Origin: Tubiluchus corallicola
Lineage: Eukaryota; Priapulida; Priapulimorpha; Priapulimorphida; Tubiluchidae
Length of the DNA stretch: 64,000 bases
Reading direction: 5' to 3'
NCBI GenBank assembly: GCA_030141605.1
Contig: JAQGDQ010000094.1
Coordinates: 590,429-654,428 of the forward strand
The translations under genes and the position numbers were made by a program. Under the pieces are notes generated by a model. It searched no databases and was not told where the DNA came from. It saw only the letters and a list, made by a program, of their open reading frames with translations. Shown in pieces: positions 14,043 through 26,537 of this stretch; position 1 is the first letter of the stretch, and the number at the start of each line of letters is the position of its first letter.

Positions 14043-16034
14043 TCAACGCTGAAATGTTCGTCTCAGCCTCTTACATCAGTTTATGATTAACGTCATTATC
14101 AAGGAAACGATGCCATGGCATATCGTTGTAGTTCTAAAACTGTGCAAGAAGATGTAATATTCCACAGGCTCTGAAATGCTCTAAAAGTTTTGTTATTGTA
14201 TGGCGAAAGAGGCGAATTCATACATTTAAGCCGCTAGACATAATTTACAGGATTTTTTAGACACGGTACAAGAGCAAAAACTACAGCGTCTATGACTTGA
14301 ATCAAATGAAGACTACACCCATTCAAATGAGTGTAACAAACCACAAGTTAAACTTTCTATCTTCTGTGTGTAAAGCCCCTACTGTGCTCTAGAGTCTAGA
14401 TAATCTGGATCCAGGCGGAAACGCATTTTAATTGATGTTATTAGTTTACTATCTGCTTATATCAAGTATGGCATGGCAACACACTGAACATCTGATAATT
14501 TACACTGACAAGCTGCTCAGTAGGGAAGCCTATACTCCTGTTTAGAATATACATGTCTTCCATGTTGTTTAACAAGCTGCAATCCACTTTTCTAGTTTAT
14601 ATTACTTTATAATTGCAGGGAATACGATATCAGCGGGGGGCATTTCCACCAAGGTAGTCCTGCCAACCTTGTCAACCAAAAAAAGGTTAAACCTTAAATT
14701 GTAAAAAATGTTTTGCAATAATGACGGTGTTGGTGTGAGTAATGTAGATCAGGATGGTGTATCATCTAAGATAATGATCATAGCGATGGTGGAAGCAATT
14801 GTGTTAGGGGTGGTAGTGAGAGCAGCGATGGTGACTGTTATGGTGTAAGAGGGAGTATTAGTGATGAGAATTCTGTAATTTATAAAGGAGACAAATCACT
14901 CAAATCGAACTTGTTGTTAAAGTTTGCAGGGGCAACCTCGCGAATATTCTTTTAGATTCGCCATGATACAAGATTTTTACATTATAGTCACATACGCGAT
15001 TAGTTGCCAATAGCCATTAGGTTCTCTATCGATAGGTATAAATTACACTGCAAACCATAGCTGCCCACAGCGGAAATAGAATCTAACCCATACCCACTAG
15101 CCTGGCTAATCTAGTTTCCAAAATAGCCACATACACATAAACAACCGCGTTCTGTTCTTGTCGTCCGCTAGGCCAAAATACAAACTATATCGCTCAGAGT
15201 AGACGTTTGTTAGGGTTGCCACTTAACAATGTAAGGGTCACTCATGCAATGCGCTGGAATGTATATTGTATTATCCTGTACTTGTATGTCAATTTAATTA
15301 GAAAAGAGTTGGTGACAACAACACGTGACCTGATGTAAAAATATTAAGTAGCTGCCAGGCCGTTGCGCCAAACTCTTTTCTCTGACGTGTGCCGTGATGT
15401 GATATGTAAAGGAATGCAATGCAATGTAGTGCAGTGCAACATATGGTGGAGTAATAGTATACGAACAAAATGATTTGTAATGGTAGTATAAATGGGGACA
15501 GCATTTTATTTCTGAAAATTTTAATTGTTGCTAAATATGTAGCCGAAGCAGCACAAAAAATCAGAAAAACTATGATTTTTTATGTTTTTAACAAAAATTT
15601 AAGCGAAAAGTTTCATAATTCCTTGAATGAGTTATTCGATATGTGGTAAATTTCATCCGAGATTTTTACCAGTGTAACGTTAAACCATACAAAATATTCA
15701 ATATTTAAACTTTTATTATCAGAAAAACATTACTTTTCTTTTTACTATTAGAAAAATTTCGTGAGTTAAACTGATCTAATCTGGAGGACGTGTTTTAAAA
15801 ATGGGGACGCTGAATCCGCAAAAAATGGGCCTATAAATTTTTATCGGCTACATATCGTCAGATAAAATAAATTTGGCTACGGCCCATAAATCACCGTAGA
15901 CGTTGGAAAATCTCTTTAGGTCAAGGTCTGCTGTTGTGCCTGTTGAATCTCCTAGCAACATCTAAAGAACAAGGACATTTATTAAGATGAAAGTGCTATG
16001 ATTGATCGGTGTTAATTTTGGTTCTCCGCTCAGT
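14043..16034. other. Gene-free stretch
   Basis: No supported gene. A GGT/GAT-rich cryptic repeat lies near 14722-14866. The minus-strand frame 15298-15504 has no recognised domain. Confidence 0.4.
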
Positions 16035-16475
16035 AAACTTGCATTTGGTAAACCTGTACGGCTACTGCACTTCCTTCGGTTAGAATTTAATCGACTGATA
16101 AATGTGTGTAGTTGATAGACCTGCACTGCCACTCCATTTTCTGCTGATATCTCTTAGCTGACCTGCTAAAGCTGTTCTGGTAGTCTGCTACTGTATTCCT
16201 ACTGTTAACATTTAGCTGACGGCTAAAAGTGCGCTGCTGTTAAACCTAGAGCTTGCTTCTTAACAACAAGAAGTTCAATAACAATATAGGTTTACCTATT
16301 GAATTTCTTATTGTTAATGTTTAGTTGATTTGATAGTGCGTTGTTGGTAAATATGTACTGAACTTCCTAATATTAGCAAATACCTGACTGCTGTTAGTGT
16401 GTACTGCTCCTAAGTTGTGGTACTACTGCACTTCCGACAGTTAGGATTTACCTAACGTGCTAAGGGCGCATGAGC
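16035..16475. repeat. Degenerate 60-75-bp minisatellite
   Basis: About six diverged units. Each carries, in order, words like tactgcacttcct, gttaacatttagctgac, gctaaaagtg and tgttggtaaa. One unit contains an inverted repeat (about 16262-16318: aacaagaagttcaata, then tattgaatttcttattgtt) that could form a hairpin. The array sits directly upstream of an LTR-like promoter region, so it could be part of a U3-like region. Confidence 0.5.
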
Positions 16476-16539
16476 GACGTTTCATGGTACCCACACACCA
16501 TACTGGTACATGGTACCCACACTGTACCGCCTCTCTATA

Positions 16540-16835
16540 CATTTCTCTTTGTGCGTATGACCTCAGCACCTATATAAAGAGGGGTTACAAATCTCTGCAT
16601 TCAATTCACGCTGTTTTTGGCTTTTTGGCTTGCTAGATCATGTCTGGTTTACTAACTCATCTTTGCTGGCTTGCTACAGCACAGATGAGCAGAGTTATGC
16701 ATCTGTTCAGGCTAGTTATGCATACGTTATGTTCAGCTATGCATAAGTTTAGTACAGCTAGTTCAATCCAGCCTATAAAATTAATAAATTATTATTGGTC
16801 TACCGGCGACAGTTTGGAGGCTTCCTCAACGTGTC
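16540..16835 (+). mobile_element. LTR-retroelement-like remnant (promoter, polyA signal, possible primer-binding site)
   Basis: A TATA box (tatataaa, 16571-16578) in a GC-richer context is followed about 205 bases later by an AATAAA signal (16783-16788). Next come a terminal-CA-like gcgaca (16806-16811) and a tggaggcttcctcaacg stretch (from 16815) resembling a tRNA primer-binding site. That order is typical of an LTR followed by its PBS. No gag/pol coding or second LTR was found nearby. The short frame 16640-16909 lies inside and is probably not a gene. Assignment is by layout only and remains tentative. Confidence 0.35.
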
Positions 16836-18789
16836 GTCCGGAAAAAGTGAAGTCAAATAAATTAGCTATTGATATGATGAACAGCGACATAAGCCACTTA
16901 TCATGCTAATTAATGTAGCGAGAGATGTTTGCAGCCTGGATACGCTTACATAATGTAATTGCTGTGCTTGACTTCATGTAGATAATTATGTGATAATCTA
17001 TATTGGGTAATTTTCATGTAATCTGCATTAACAGATGATTCTTACAAATCGACAGCAGTGATAGAAAGGGTCGGTATCTTTAATACCACAATAGTAAGCA
17101 GTTTTTAACCAGCCTTTCTTCTTAACTTTTTTCACGCCGACAATTTGGTGTGTTTCTTCCATTTTTTTCCTTTTCATCCCGCTTACTTGGTCTGTATGTT
17201 TGCCTATTCTATGGGAACAAAGCCCTGCTGTAGTCTGCTGCTAGAGTGATTAAGCGAAGTTGTGAATTACAGCAAAAAGCTAATGAAAACAAAAAACAAA
17301 AACTGAAGTGTACGATTGTTCAGTATGACATCTTGTTGTACACGCTGTTAACTTAAGAGACAGTAAGGCTGTTTCTTGGCATATAGAAAAAAGTGATTAA
17401 TAGAGTAGTCTTAGTTGCTGCATGAACACCAGAGCTTTTACGTTTCATTATGATTATTACATAAAATTGTTTTTCTAAATTCTCTTATAAGTATGAGGCA
17501 CTTGGTGCTAGCAGTTAAACTGTCCCACAAGTATTTGGTTTATTTAGTGGCATTTTGTGTGTTTTCCCTTCGTGGCGTTTTCTGTGCAAGATTAATGATT
17601 GCGTTTATTGATTTTTTGTCTTTTTCTCATGTGGCTTCTATGTAATCCATGAAAAATTACTGCTGGTGTTATCATTATAAAATTTTCAAAAACAAAATGG
17701 TTACATTTTTTATCCTTTTAACTTTTACATAAAGATAGTTCACAGCGTGAATTGACACGCCGCGTCTTAATTTTCATTTTTTCAACGTGTGTCTTTATCA
17801 ATGACGAGTAAATTACAAAACTAATAGTGCCAAATAAGTAATATTAAAATAAATTTAATGAATACCCAAAAGTCCCATTAGTAGGGAAAAGACTGAGAAT
17901 ATGAAAGTAGCAAAATCATTGGTAGAAGAGTGGCAGCTACTTCTACTGTACATAATGCTGAAAGGACATTAAGTTAGCTGTGGTTAGCAAACCACGCTGA
18001 TTGAATTTGCCCATGTAATCTATAAACTGCTGATAGTTAATTAGAGCTGCGAGGCTGAACACCATGCATAGTTAAAACCAATCGGTCACGTGATCAGTCA
18101 CGTGGTCACTGCTTGGTTTCTCCTGTAGCTGACTCCTTAAATCTGCACAAGCTGCTAAATCCAAATGACAAGCGAATTGCGTCATTTTGCAATTACCGAG
18201 TGTTAAAACAAAATGTTGTTTTTGTACGCTGTTGACAAATTGTTCAAATTTGTGGAAACTGAAAGCAGTTAAGATAACGCATATTTGCCTGTGAAAGGTT
18301 CCTGTTTTGTTACTAAATAGCAAGATTGAAATGAACAATAGAGTAGAAAAAATTTCAAGAAATCGTGAACAAAAACACTTAGAAATGACAAAAAGAGCCA
18401 GAACTGGACTTTTCACAATTTTTGATTATCCTATGATCTAAGTACTGATAACTTCAACTGTATATAGGTCAATAATATAATCACCGATTGTGCCAATTAA
18501 TCACCTTATTACTTATTAGTGATTGGATTTTGTTCTCATAGATTTGTAAATACGCAGGGGAAGAAAGAGGGATGAAAAGAGAAAAAATGTGGGAGGAACA
18601 AATCGAAGTTTCGACGTGAAAAGAGTTAAGAAGAAAAAAATAGGAAAAGAATAAAAACTCGACAACTAGAAAGCCACTCTGTAGAGTTCACTCAGCTCAG
18701 ACTTTTCCATTACAAGAATACACTTAATAAATAAAATAGATTTCCTTTAGTAATTCTTGATCGATAATTAACAAAAATGAAAATCATAC
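16836..18789. other. Gene-free stretch
   Basis: No supported gene. It contains paired CACGTG sites (18087-18092 and 18099-18104). A 114-residue minus-strand frame (18072-18416) has no recognised domain. Confidence 0.4.
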
Positions 18790-18895
18790 CACTCCACAAA
18801 ATTTCAAGGAAATCGGTTAAGTAGTTTTTACGTAATCCTGCTAACAGACAAACCAACAAACCAACGGCTATGAAAGCATACCCTCCATGGCAGTA
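18790..18895 (+). repeat. Probable interspersed-repeat tail (RTE-like 3' end)
   Basis: The words aatttcaaggaaatcggtta, agtagtttttacgt and then acagacaaaccaacaaacc follow the pattern commonly seen at the 3' ends of RTE-type and other dispersed repeats in invertebrate genomes. No coding part is visible upstream. Assignment rests on resemblance only. Confidence 0.4.
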
Positions 18896-21644
18896 GTTGG
18901 GGTGTCAGATTTGTGGAAGGTCGAAAATGTCGGAAAGAAAGCTTGTCCAGAAAAAAGAAAGCTAATATAAAAAGAAATTCAAAAAATGTATAATTTTGTA
19001 TTAATGTTCTGATATTGATAACAGAACGATTTTGAATTTGAAAAATCAGATTTAAAACGGCTATCAGCTTATAAAGCTTCTTCATTCTTGACAACAGAAT
19101 TCACCACGTCATGTCTAATACCAACACTCTTTTCATAATAAAAACAACAAAATCATTGTTGAAAAATTAATTCAGAGTTAATAGATGTTTAATATTTGAA
19201 TTCGGTCTGATTGCAGAGGCGTGTGGACTACTTCACACTGTGAAATAAGCCAGGAAGCTTCTTGTCCTTACCAGGCTTGAAAAAAATTGAAACAAAAAAA
19301 AAGCTGTAGAGGTCGTACGTTACGTACACTGTGACGTTTTCTAGCATCTTTTTAGCATTATTATTTGCTCAGAAAAGAAGCCCACCGGTTTACTGCTACA
19401 TAGCAACAGCGGCATCAGCAGCAACTGCAACAACCGTCTTCGCAATTTTACTTTATTTCTTCAAAAGTCCGTTTTAATTAATTAGGTAAATTTGCTTGTT
19501 ACAGCTTGTAAACAGCTGTGCGCAATTAATTAGTCAAGTCGTTTGCTGAACATGTAAAACTGATCAACCATTACATCTGTTTATTACGTTTATGTAGGGT
19601 GACGTATTCTAATGAATTCCTGTTGGGATTCAACAACAATAATTAAAATTTTATTGCTATGATTTGTGGAAAACCACTATTCATTTCATGTATTTAGTAA
19701 AGTAGATCTGAGATTAAAGTCATGGAGACGGTTTAACCAAATCGGTTTTGAATTTGTTGTGAATTGGGTGGGTGGAATTATGGTATAGAAGTCAAAGAAA
19801 TTCAGTTCATTTCTGGGGTTTATTAAACAAAAATCAATCAAAATTTAAAAGAAGCATTAATCTATATTCAGGAATTTTACGCCGAGGACGCTTCAGTTCT
19901 GATATCAAGATCGAAGACTAATACTGTTAAAGATTTTGTCGGAAAGATAATATGATATCTGCCAAGCTTGATAGAATTACATTATATAGTTAAGTTGGAA
20001 AGTTTAGTTAGCTAAAGCCAGAAATGAGTTGGAGTCAAGCCTTAAGTTACTGAATATTTTTCATTTTTATAGTACAAAAATTCAGAATAGTTTAGTAGTA
20101 TTATTTGATGTACAAATAATTGTAATCTATAGGTTATAGTCTATAATCCATTATTGTAATCTCTCCTGCTTTTACTAAATTTGAAAATATCTAGTGACTT
20201 TAAAAGTGAAATCAAACAAAAATATGGAAACTGTGTCAGAAACACTTAATTCTAATAGTTATGGGTCTTGGCCAGAATAGAATTGAATCACACAGCACGC
20301 ATTTTTGCACCTAGTCCATAGGTTTTGTGAATTTACATGGCAAATAGCCTTAGCAAACATGCGATATTACGATATTATCGATACAACTTTTCGATATTAA
20401 AACGGGTGCTAATGATCAAGGTTTTAGCTAAATGTCAGAAATTTAGATTGATTAGATTAATCGTAATTCTAGACACGTGAAACACGATTTTTTTTGTAAT
20501 TTTAAGATATGCATTTGACAAACAAGTGCTAACAAATGTAAATAAATTGGCACAGGAAAATGTCACACTTAGTAAATATGTGTTTATGGTTAGCGTTACA
20601 GTGGGTGATAATTATTTTAGTTATTTTTATCTTTGCCAAGGAAGTTGCGCTTCAACAAAGTTTGTTTGTCTGTTTGTTTGGTTGCCCTTTGTCAGTTATG
20701 GCAGTAAGCCTACTACGCCAGAACTTGACGACCGAACACTTTGTACAAAAAGCATTCGTGAAGCACTTCGTGGGGGTCTCAGAGGAAATATCTAGTACAT
20801 CTTTTTTGCTATCTCCGCTTAGGCAAACAACTACGAGTTAGTTGCAGTTCCATTCTCGCTTGTATATTAAAACTGTGTAACGCTGCATATAACCTTCACT
20901 TATTAAGGTGTATAACCTAATAAGGTGAGTTACTATATATATATGCTGTCTATGTGTAGAGACACGTATATATTTGTCAGTCTATTAATGCGCCAAAATT
21001 AATGGCTAAAAAGTAGATAAACACTGTGTGGAACGTTCGTGCATTATTGATTATAAATCTATTTAATGAACAAATATTATAAGTCTTTTGCTAGTCTATA
21101 TAACACCAATGCAGGTATATTTTTGTATTACTGCCTGTTTACCTTTGTGTTAAAATTTTTTAATCACCAAAATCAGACGAATAAGTTTACGATTGTTCGG
21201 CTTTGCTAGAGATCTGTTTCTTACTGAGCGCATTCTAGTTTTATTACAGAAATCAAGTACATTAAAATAGCATACATGCCATTTTTCCTGTGTCATTTTT
21301 ACCGCGCACCTGCTAACACGTGTTGAACTTCACCTGCGTGTACCATCATCGTCATCATCGGGCTTCTTATCTTGTAATTCTTAACGGGAAATTTTTTTGT
21401 CTTGATAAACAGAGCCTTGCCAGCTTTCTGAAGGAGATTAATGTAAACCTAATCAAAATAAACTAAGAATTCTAGTTTTGTAGACCGGAATTCATATTTT
21501 CACCCTTCTAATAACCTTCTTACGTTAAGTAGCTACTAGCTTTGTTTGGAGCTAAATTTGTATAGAAAATAAAAATGTAAATTTTAGATTCTTTTGAAGA
21601 AAAATTATTTTAACAGCAATTTACTCTGGGAAAACTTAGAAATT
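18896..21644. other. Gene-free stretch
   Basis: No supported gene. Overlapping plus-strand frames at 20526-20841 encode hydrophobic peptides without a recognisable family. A short TA run lies near 20935-20945. Confidence 0.4.
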
Positions 21645-22235
21645 TGGAATGGAAGTACTAACGTGCTTGGATCCGGCACGTCATATTTGTAGCTCGTTTC
21701 TTGTAAATTTAATGGTTTCTTTAAGCTTTTATTTTTGCCATGGCCCGTTTTATTCGTGAAAATCTACAATTTTGCTACGATGACGAAATGCGTTTGTTTT
21801 TATCAGCACTGTCTATCAGGTATAAAACCGCAGATACATAATGGCCTCGTCGGTTCAGTGGATAGGCAGAAGGTGTTTTTAACAACTCAGCACTTGTTCT
21901 TGTCAGCCAACATGTAGACCTCGAAGTAGATTCCTGGCTAGTCTCTGTTTAAATTCGTGTTTCGAGTTCAATGTGTATCAGCATCATCGTTATAATATAT
22001 TAGAATGACAGAAGCCCAACAATATAATTAATGCCTAGGTCAGATCCATTTAACGGGCATATTTGAGGGCATATTGGGAAAGTGAAAAGTCGGCGTTCGT
22101 TAGGGTCTGCGCAATGGTTTCTATAATGAAATCCGTGGCCTGTGATAGCCTTCAAAGTTAAATGCGACGCAAACACCTTCAATAACATGACCAAGCTTTC
22201 GGTATTTCGTGCTTCGTGCCGGATCCAATAACTAG
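21645..22235. mobile_element. Dispersed repeat family B, copy 1, with inverted ends
   Basis: The left part (21645-21720), with actaacgtgcttggatccgg at its core, is shared with 31538-31619, so it is dispersed. A 14-bp exact inverted match (ttggatccggcacg at 21667-21680 and its reverse complement at 22215-22228) brackets about 560 bp. This suggests a nonautonomous inverted-repeat element or an inverted pair of copies. No transposase frame was seen inside. Confidence 0.45.
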
Positions 22236-23840
22236 TGCATTGTCACACATTTGTTACTTATTCAACGAAGGTCACTTGCTAACCTCTTTTATTGCTACTT
22301 CCATAAAAGTTTCTTCTAATGTAGATGGTGGCTTCGTTGGTCGTCTCATGTTCTTTTACAAGTAGAGTACCTGAAGTAAAGCAAGTCAAATACATAATTT
22401 ATTAGCAACCGATGTGAACTAAAATTTGTAAAAGTTTGTATTTCATCATTAATTCAGTACAAGATTCGGTTTGTATTAGAGCGATCTTATAGTATTCGGT
22501 TCTAATTTTTATTAATTTAACCGCTACAAAATAGTAAATATCTGTATATCAAAAGTTTATGAATAGTTTTTAAAATCCTCATTATCAGTTGTCGATGGAA
22601 AAACACATTATGAATTTCATTTTACTTTTGTAAGTGCAAGTTTACATACTTAAAATAACAACAGTTTGACAAAATCTGTTTATTTCTTCGGTTCTGGCCT
22701 ATAAGTTACTAATGAGAGTCGAATACATTTCCCAATAACAGAGAAATGAGGCAAACGCGCAAAGGCAAATTTGAACGTTTGCCGTAAGAAGCCGCGACCA
22801 TTAGAAATTTGAAGCTGGGAGTGAACAAATATACAGACTACATTAATAATTTAAATCTGTGGAAATCGCTAGTTTTAAAATGATAAAGTTTTGAACATTA
22901 TTAGGCTTCATTCATTAGCAGAAACGTCGCACAGTTAATTCTTATTTTTAACAAGGCATGCGCCATTCTATTCCCTTTATATTAATCTGCAAATTATGTG
23001 GATGAACTAGGTTTATTTATTACATTTTGACACAAAGAACAGCGCACACCAATGATGCAGTGTAAGAATCACACAAACGCATACAATTAGACTAGAAATG
23101 TACACCAAAATATAAAGTACGCATAAAAAGTAATATAAGTCGACGTGTTTATCTGCAAATGTCTACAACTGTAATACGTTTCATGTTGTTTATCAGCCAC
23201 TGCTGTCTACGAAATTGAATGTGGTAAAAACACATTTGTAGAAATTCCTGAAACAGTAGCTACAGGCACTTTTCTAAGAATGTAAATTATGCTCTCAGTA
23301 AAAACTGACATTTTTTGATATTGTTACACGAAGGTCCACTGGCTTCCAGATAAATTTTTCGTAAACTAAGATATTTGTATAATCTTTATATTGTCTCGCT
23401 GTAAGAATGCCACTGAAGCTTGACACGCGCTGCAAAGGGAGGTAGAATATTGTAATTATTATAGACCACTGTTTCACTGAATAATTGATCACGTGATAAC
23501 ATATATACGTCTCTCTCGCTGCTTTCTATCGCTGGGGAGTTAAAACATAATGGAAATTGTATCAAGCTAACCGTAATGGCACATGGGTAGTAAGACTATG
23601 TAGACTTGCTTCAGTGTAACATATTTTAAATGTCTATAGTAAATAGACCTTTAGGCGGTAGTCGACACACGGCTACGGCAATTGTTACTAGTCGTAAAGT
23701 ATAAGATGTGAGGTGTTTATCACCCAAATTAACATATCACGTATTTTATTCATAAATAATTTGAACAACAGTTCAGGACATGTGATGATAGCAAAAGTAC
23801 GTTAAATGAATAAAATTGCCCAGTTTGAGCAGGATAATAC
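22236..23840. other. Gene-free stretch
   Basis: AT-rich; no supported gene, RNA or clear repeat. Confidence 0.4.
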
Positions 23841-23963
23841 ATATAAAACATCACTTTAAAAAAATTACAATATATAAAACTTAGGTTTAAAACAATTACT
23901 ATATATAAAACACAGGTTTCAAACAATTACATTATATAAATATACGTTTAGAACGATTACAAT
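23841..23963. repeat. 31-bp tandem repeat, four copies
   Basis: Four imperfect units begin atataaaa (the last begins atataaat), run through a variable middle (taggttt or caggttt) and end in caattaca or similar. They start near 23841, 23872, 23903 and 23934. Confidence 0.7.
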
Positions 23964-23987
23964 CTAACATTTACACAATTGCATTTA

Positions 23988-24020
23988 TTTATCTATTTAT
24001 TTATTTATTTATTTATTATT
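23988..24020. repeat. (TTTA)n microsatellite
   Basis: A short run of TTTA with one atct interruption. Confidence 0.8.
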
Positions 24021-24627
24021 AACAATTGCGTTTAACAGTAATGCACAAAAAACAATTAAGAAACTAACCAAGTAATAATTACACAGAGAGATGATCTGAA
24101 AATTTGAAATTAGTTAAAAGATAAATGAGATTCTTTTAAAGCTTGGTAAAACACATCGGCAAAATTGAAAGTTTACATTTCGATGTCAAGATGGACTGAG
24201 TCATTCCAACTCGGGTATGCTGTTGAATAGAGAATATGTGGGTAATGTTGTAATCTTTCTTATTTTCTTGAATATTTTTGATGAAAGACTGGTTATAGAT
24301 CTTACCTTGTGTGGTCATTAGTCTTGTTTGGGAGCGTATGTGCACCTTTTATCCTTATTTTACACTTACTTACATTGATTTTCCTGACTTTATTTCATTG
24401 ATCTTAATTAACCTGGTTTGACTTGCTTACGTTGAATTTGTTGTGACATTTGGAGGCTGCTATCGCTACGTTCTTTCGCCAAAATTACAGGCTTCTGTAA
24501 TTTAATTTATAGTTCAAAAAGTCTGTAGTCTTCTAATGAATTTTTTTTAAACTAACAACAAACTGTTATAATTAAGAATTGGGGTAAATTTCTGCATTTC
24601 ACGTTATTTATTGTTTATCTGAATAAA

Positions 24628-25590
24628 AACTACCGTAAAACGGGGTGAGTTCGCCACTTTTTAAGGGTATTTTTTTACATTTCCTGCCTTAGCAAGAGAA
24701 TTAGCCAACCGATTTTCTTAGTTCAAGCTTTATATTGCCCTTCGAATAAAACACTATCGTGGGGTGAATTCGCCGCTAACAATTTAACACTGTTTAATGC
24801 CATTCTAGGCAGCTGAAGTTAACTGGTTGTGATTGGCTGGTTGGGGGTGAGTTCGCCACCCTATGAAAAAATTATAAAAAATGTCTAGTTTTAGTTTTCA
24901 AATATAAACTTCTACGTTGGCAAGGAAGGCTTGAACGTCTTGTGCACTGATCTTATCGCGGTCGCCCTTGATGTTGCCAGCCACTCTGAAAACCAGATTG
25001 TTCCTTCGGGCGAATGATTTGACAAAGTCTATTCCAGGGGTGTTTGCCTTGAATCGTCGTTCCTGGATTCCCTTCGCGTCAAGAACACTCTTAATCAGTA
25101 GTCGGAGATCGATGGCAGTCATTGGGAACCCCCACTCAGCGGCCACTGGGAGTGTACTGGCGATTTCGTGCTCCTCGGCGGCGGAGAACACTGGCTGACT
25201 TCCGGTCTTCTGCGGATGACTTCCGGAGAGTTTGTCAGAAAGGTCTTTCTTGGAACTCCGAATTGCCTCGCCGCTGGGCTGATTGTCCTGTTGGTATTCT
25301 TGACGGCATGTAGGGCAGCTTCCAGAGCTTCTGGGGTATAATTTTGGTATCTATGACCCGGTACAGTGGTGCAGGTGCGTGGCATGTTAAGTAGCCAGAA
25401 ATAGTAGACAAATAATATGTAGCGCAGAATGGAATACTTCTAGTGCGAATTGAAAGAAGATAACTGTCGCAAACTGTTTATAATGACGGTGATCATGATA
25501 TCTGTTCATTAAATACTGAACAATAGTTACAGCAAACCTACAATGGCCATTATGTAAGGGGTGGCGAACTCACCCCGTTTTACGGTAGTT
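24628..25590 (-). mobile_element. Nonautonomous pogo/Tigger-type DNA transposon, internally deleted
   Basis: About 963 bp, bounded by a perfect 30-bp terminal inverted repeat (24628-24657 and 25561-25590; core taccgtaaaacggggtgagt). A TA dinucleotide lies at both inner edges (24631-24632, 25586-25587), so the exact end is uncertain: the family duplicates TA, which would put the ends two or three bases inside. The subterminal motif GGGGTGA(G/A)TTCGCC(A/G)C recurs at 24761-24776 and 24844-24859, both in the left arm. The interior encodes only the DNA-binding part of a transposase on the minus strand. The catalytic DDE domain is absent, so movement would need a transposase supplied in trans. Confidence 0.88.
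24898..25385 (-). pseudogene. Truncated, frameshifted pogo-type transposase (psq HTH plus CENP-B HTH)
   Basis: Translation starts at the ATG at 25385. Residues about 10-48 form a helix-turn-helix of the psq type (EALEAALHAV, then ISPAARQFGVPRKTF). After a one-base deletion near 25231 the reading continues in another frame with a CENP-B/Tc5-type HTH. That part holds the AEEHEIAS stretch, the GFPMTAIDLR stretch and the PGIDFVKSFARRNNL helix, and it ends at 24898. In intact relatives these two domains bind the terminal repeats in the nucleus and are followed by a DDE nuclease of about 200-250 residues, which is missing here. The product, if any, would be a non-catalytic DNA binder. The frameshift makes even that unlikely. 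Confidence 0.85.
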
Positions 25591-26537
25591 ATTTATTTAT
25601 TCACTTGCTAGTACTATGCTGAAATTGATGGAGCAAAATTAGCCAGGATTTGTACTGAAATATGGTCGAGTAAAAGTACAGCGGCTAGCCGTCTCTGGCG
25701 TTGATTAATGCTCTTTCTCGCCTAGATCTCAATGGTCTTTGTTATTTCAGGTTCACACTGTAAATATTGGATGATCAGTCGAGTGGACAAGGGAAAATCC
25801 TTGACCGATCAATACGTGATTGCCAAACCTAATTGATATCGATTACGCTAATCGATGCTGTGACCGTAGTTGTGTTTGCATCTGCCGATGGCTGTTCCCA
25901 CTCAAGAAGACCTTCAGAAAAAGCGGAGCCCTTTTAGTGGGAAGCCCTTTTATTTATAATGAAGCGAGAAGAGCTGTACACGTTCTTGAAGAACCGCATT
26001 TCTTCGGGAAAAACCGAAACGTGATACAATGTAATGGTGCAAAAATAGAAACCTCTATAAACTCACAAGAAAACACGAGCCAACGCTGCGGCAGCTTAAT
26101 TAGTTTTATTGGTGCTAACTCACCTCATTGTGTTGGCGGTAGCGTGATGGATATGAGAGTACGCATGAACATTTTCACGCACCCACCACGGACATGTCGG
26201 TAGTGATTAACATCAGCTGTGCGGACGTAAGTGGTTTCAGTCCTTCGATGTTGACGTAATTAGCAATAACAGCTTCGTGCTAGATTAGATATTAGTGAGC
26301 TTAATCGAGGAAGGTCTACTAACACATGAGACTTGCTGCAGCCACTAATATACTAAAGACTTATTAGTTTATTATAGTGGCACTTGCGTAGTGAGAACGT
26401 AAATTTTTGTGTCTTTCTTTATGTTGCATGACATAGACAAGTCTGTGGTCACATTTGAAGGTAACAAGACTTGGCCCATTGGTTGACAAAATGCATGATA
26501 GTAGTGTAGTGCTAATCAACTACACACATTGATTCTA
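25591..26537. other. Upstream flank of the Kv channel
   Basis: No gene that I can support. A 127-codon plus-strand frame (25820-26203) starts at TTG, not ATG, and has no recognised domain. It may be part of the 5' untranslated or promoter region of the channel gene. No clear TATA box was identified. Confidence 0.4.

Noticed and set aside
18072-18416. 114-codon minus-strand frame
   Set aside because: No recognised domain, no neighbours or splice signals to support it.
21835-21970. tRNA-like box A (ggttcagtggataggc) with a distant gtttcgagttcaa
   Set aside because: The two boxes are over 100 bases apart, too far for a tRNA or a typical SINE head.
25820-26203. 127-codon plus-strand frame upstream of the Kv gene
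   Set aside because: Starts at TTG, has no recognised domain and no coding-like composition; probably 5' flank.
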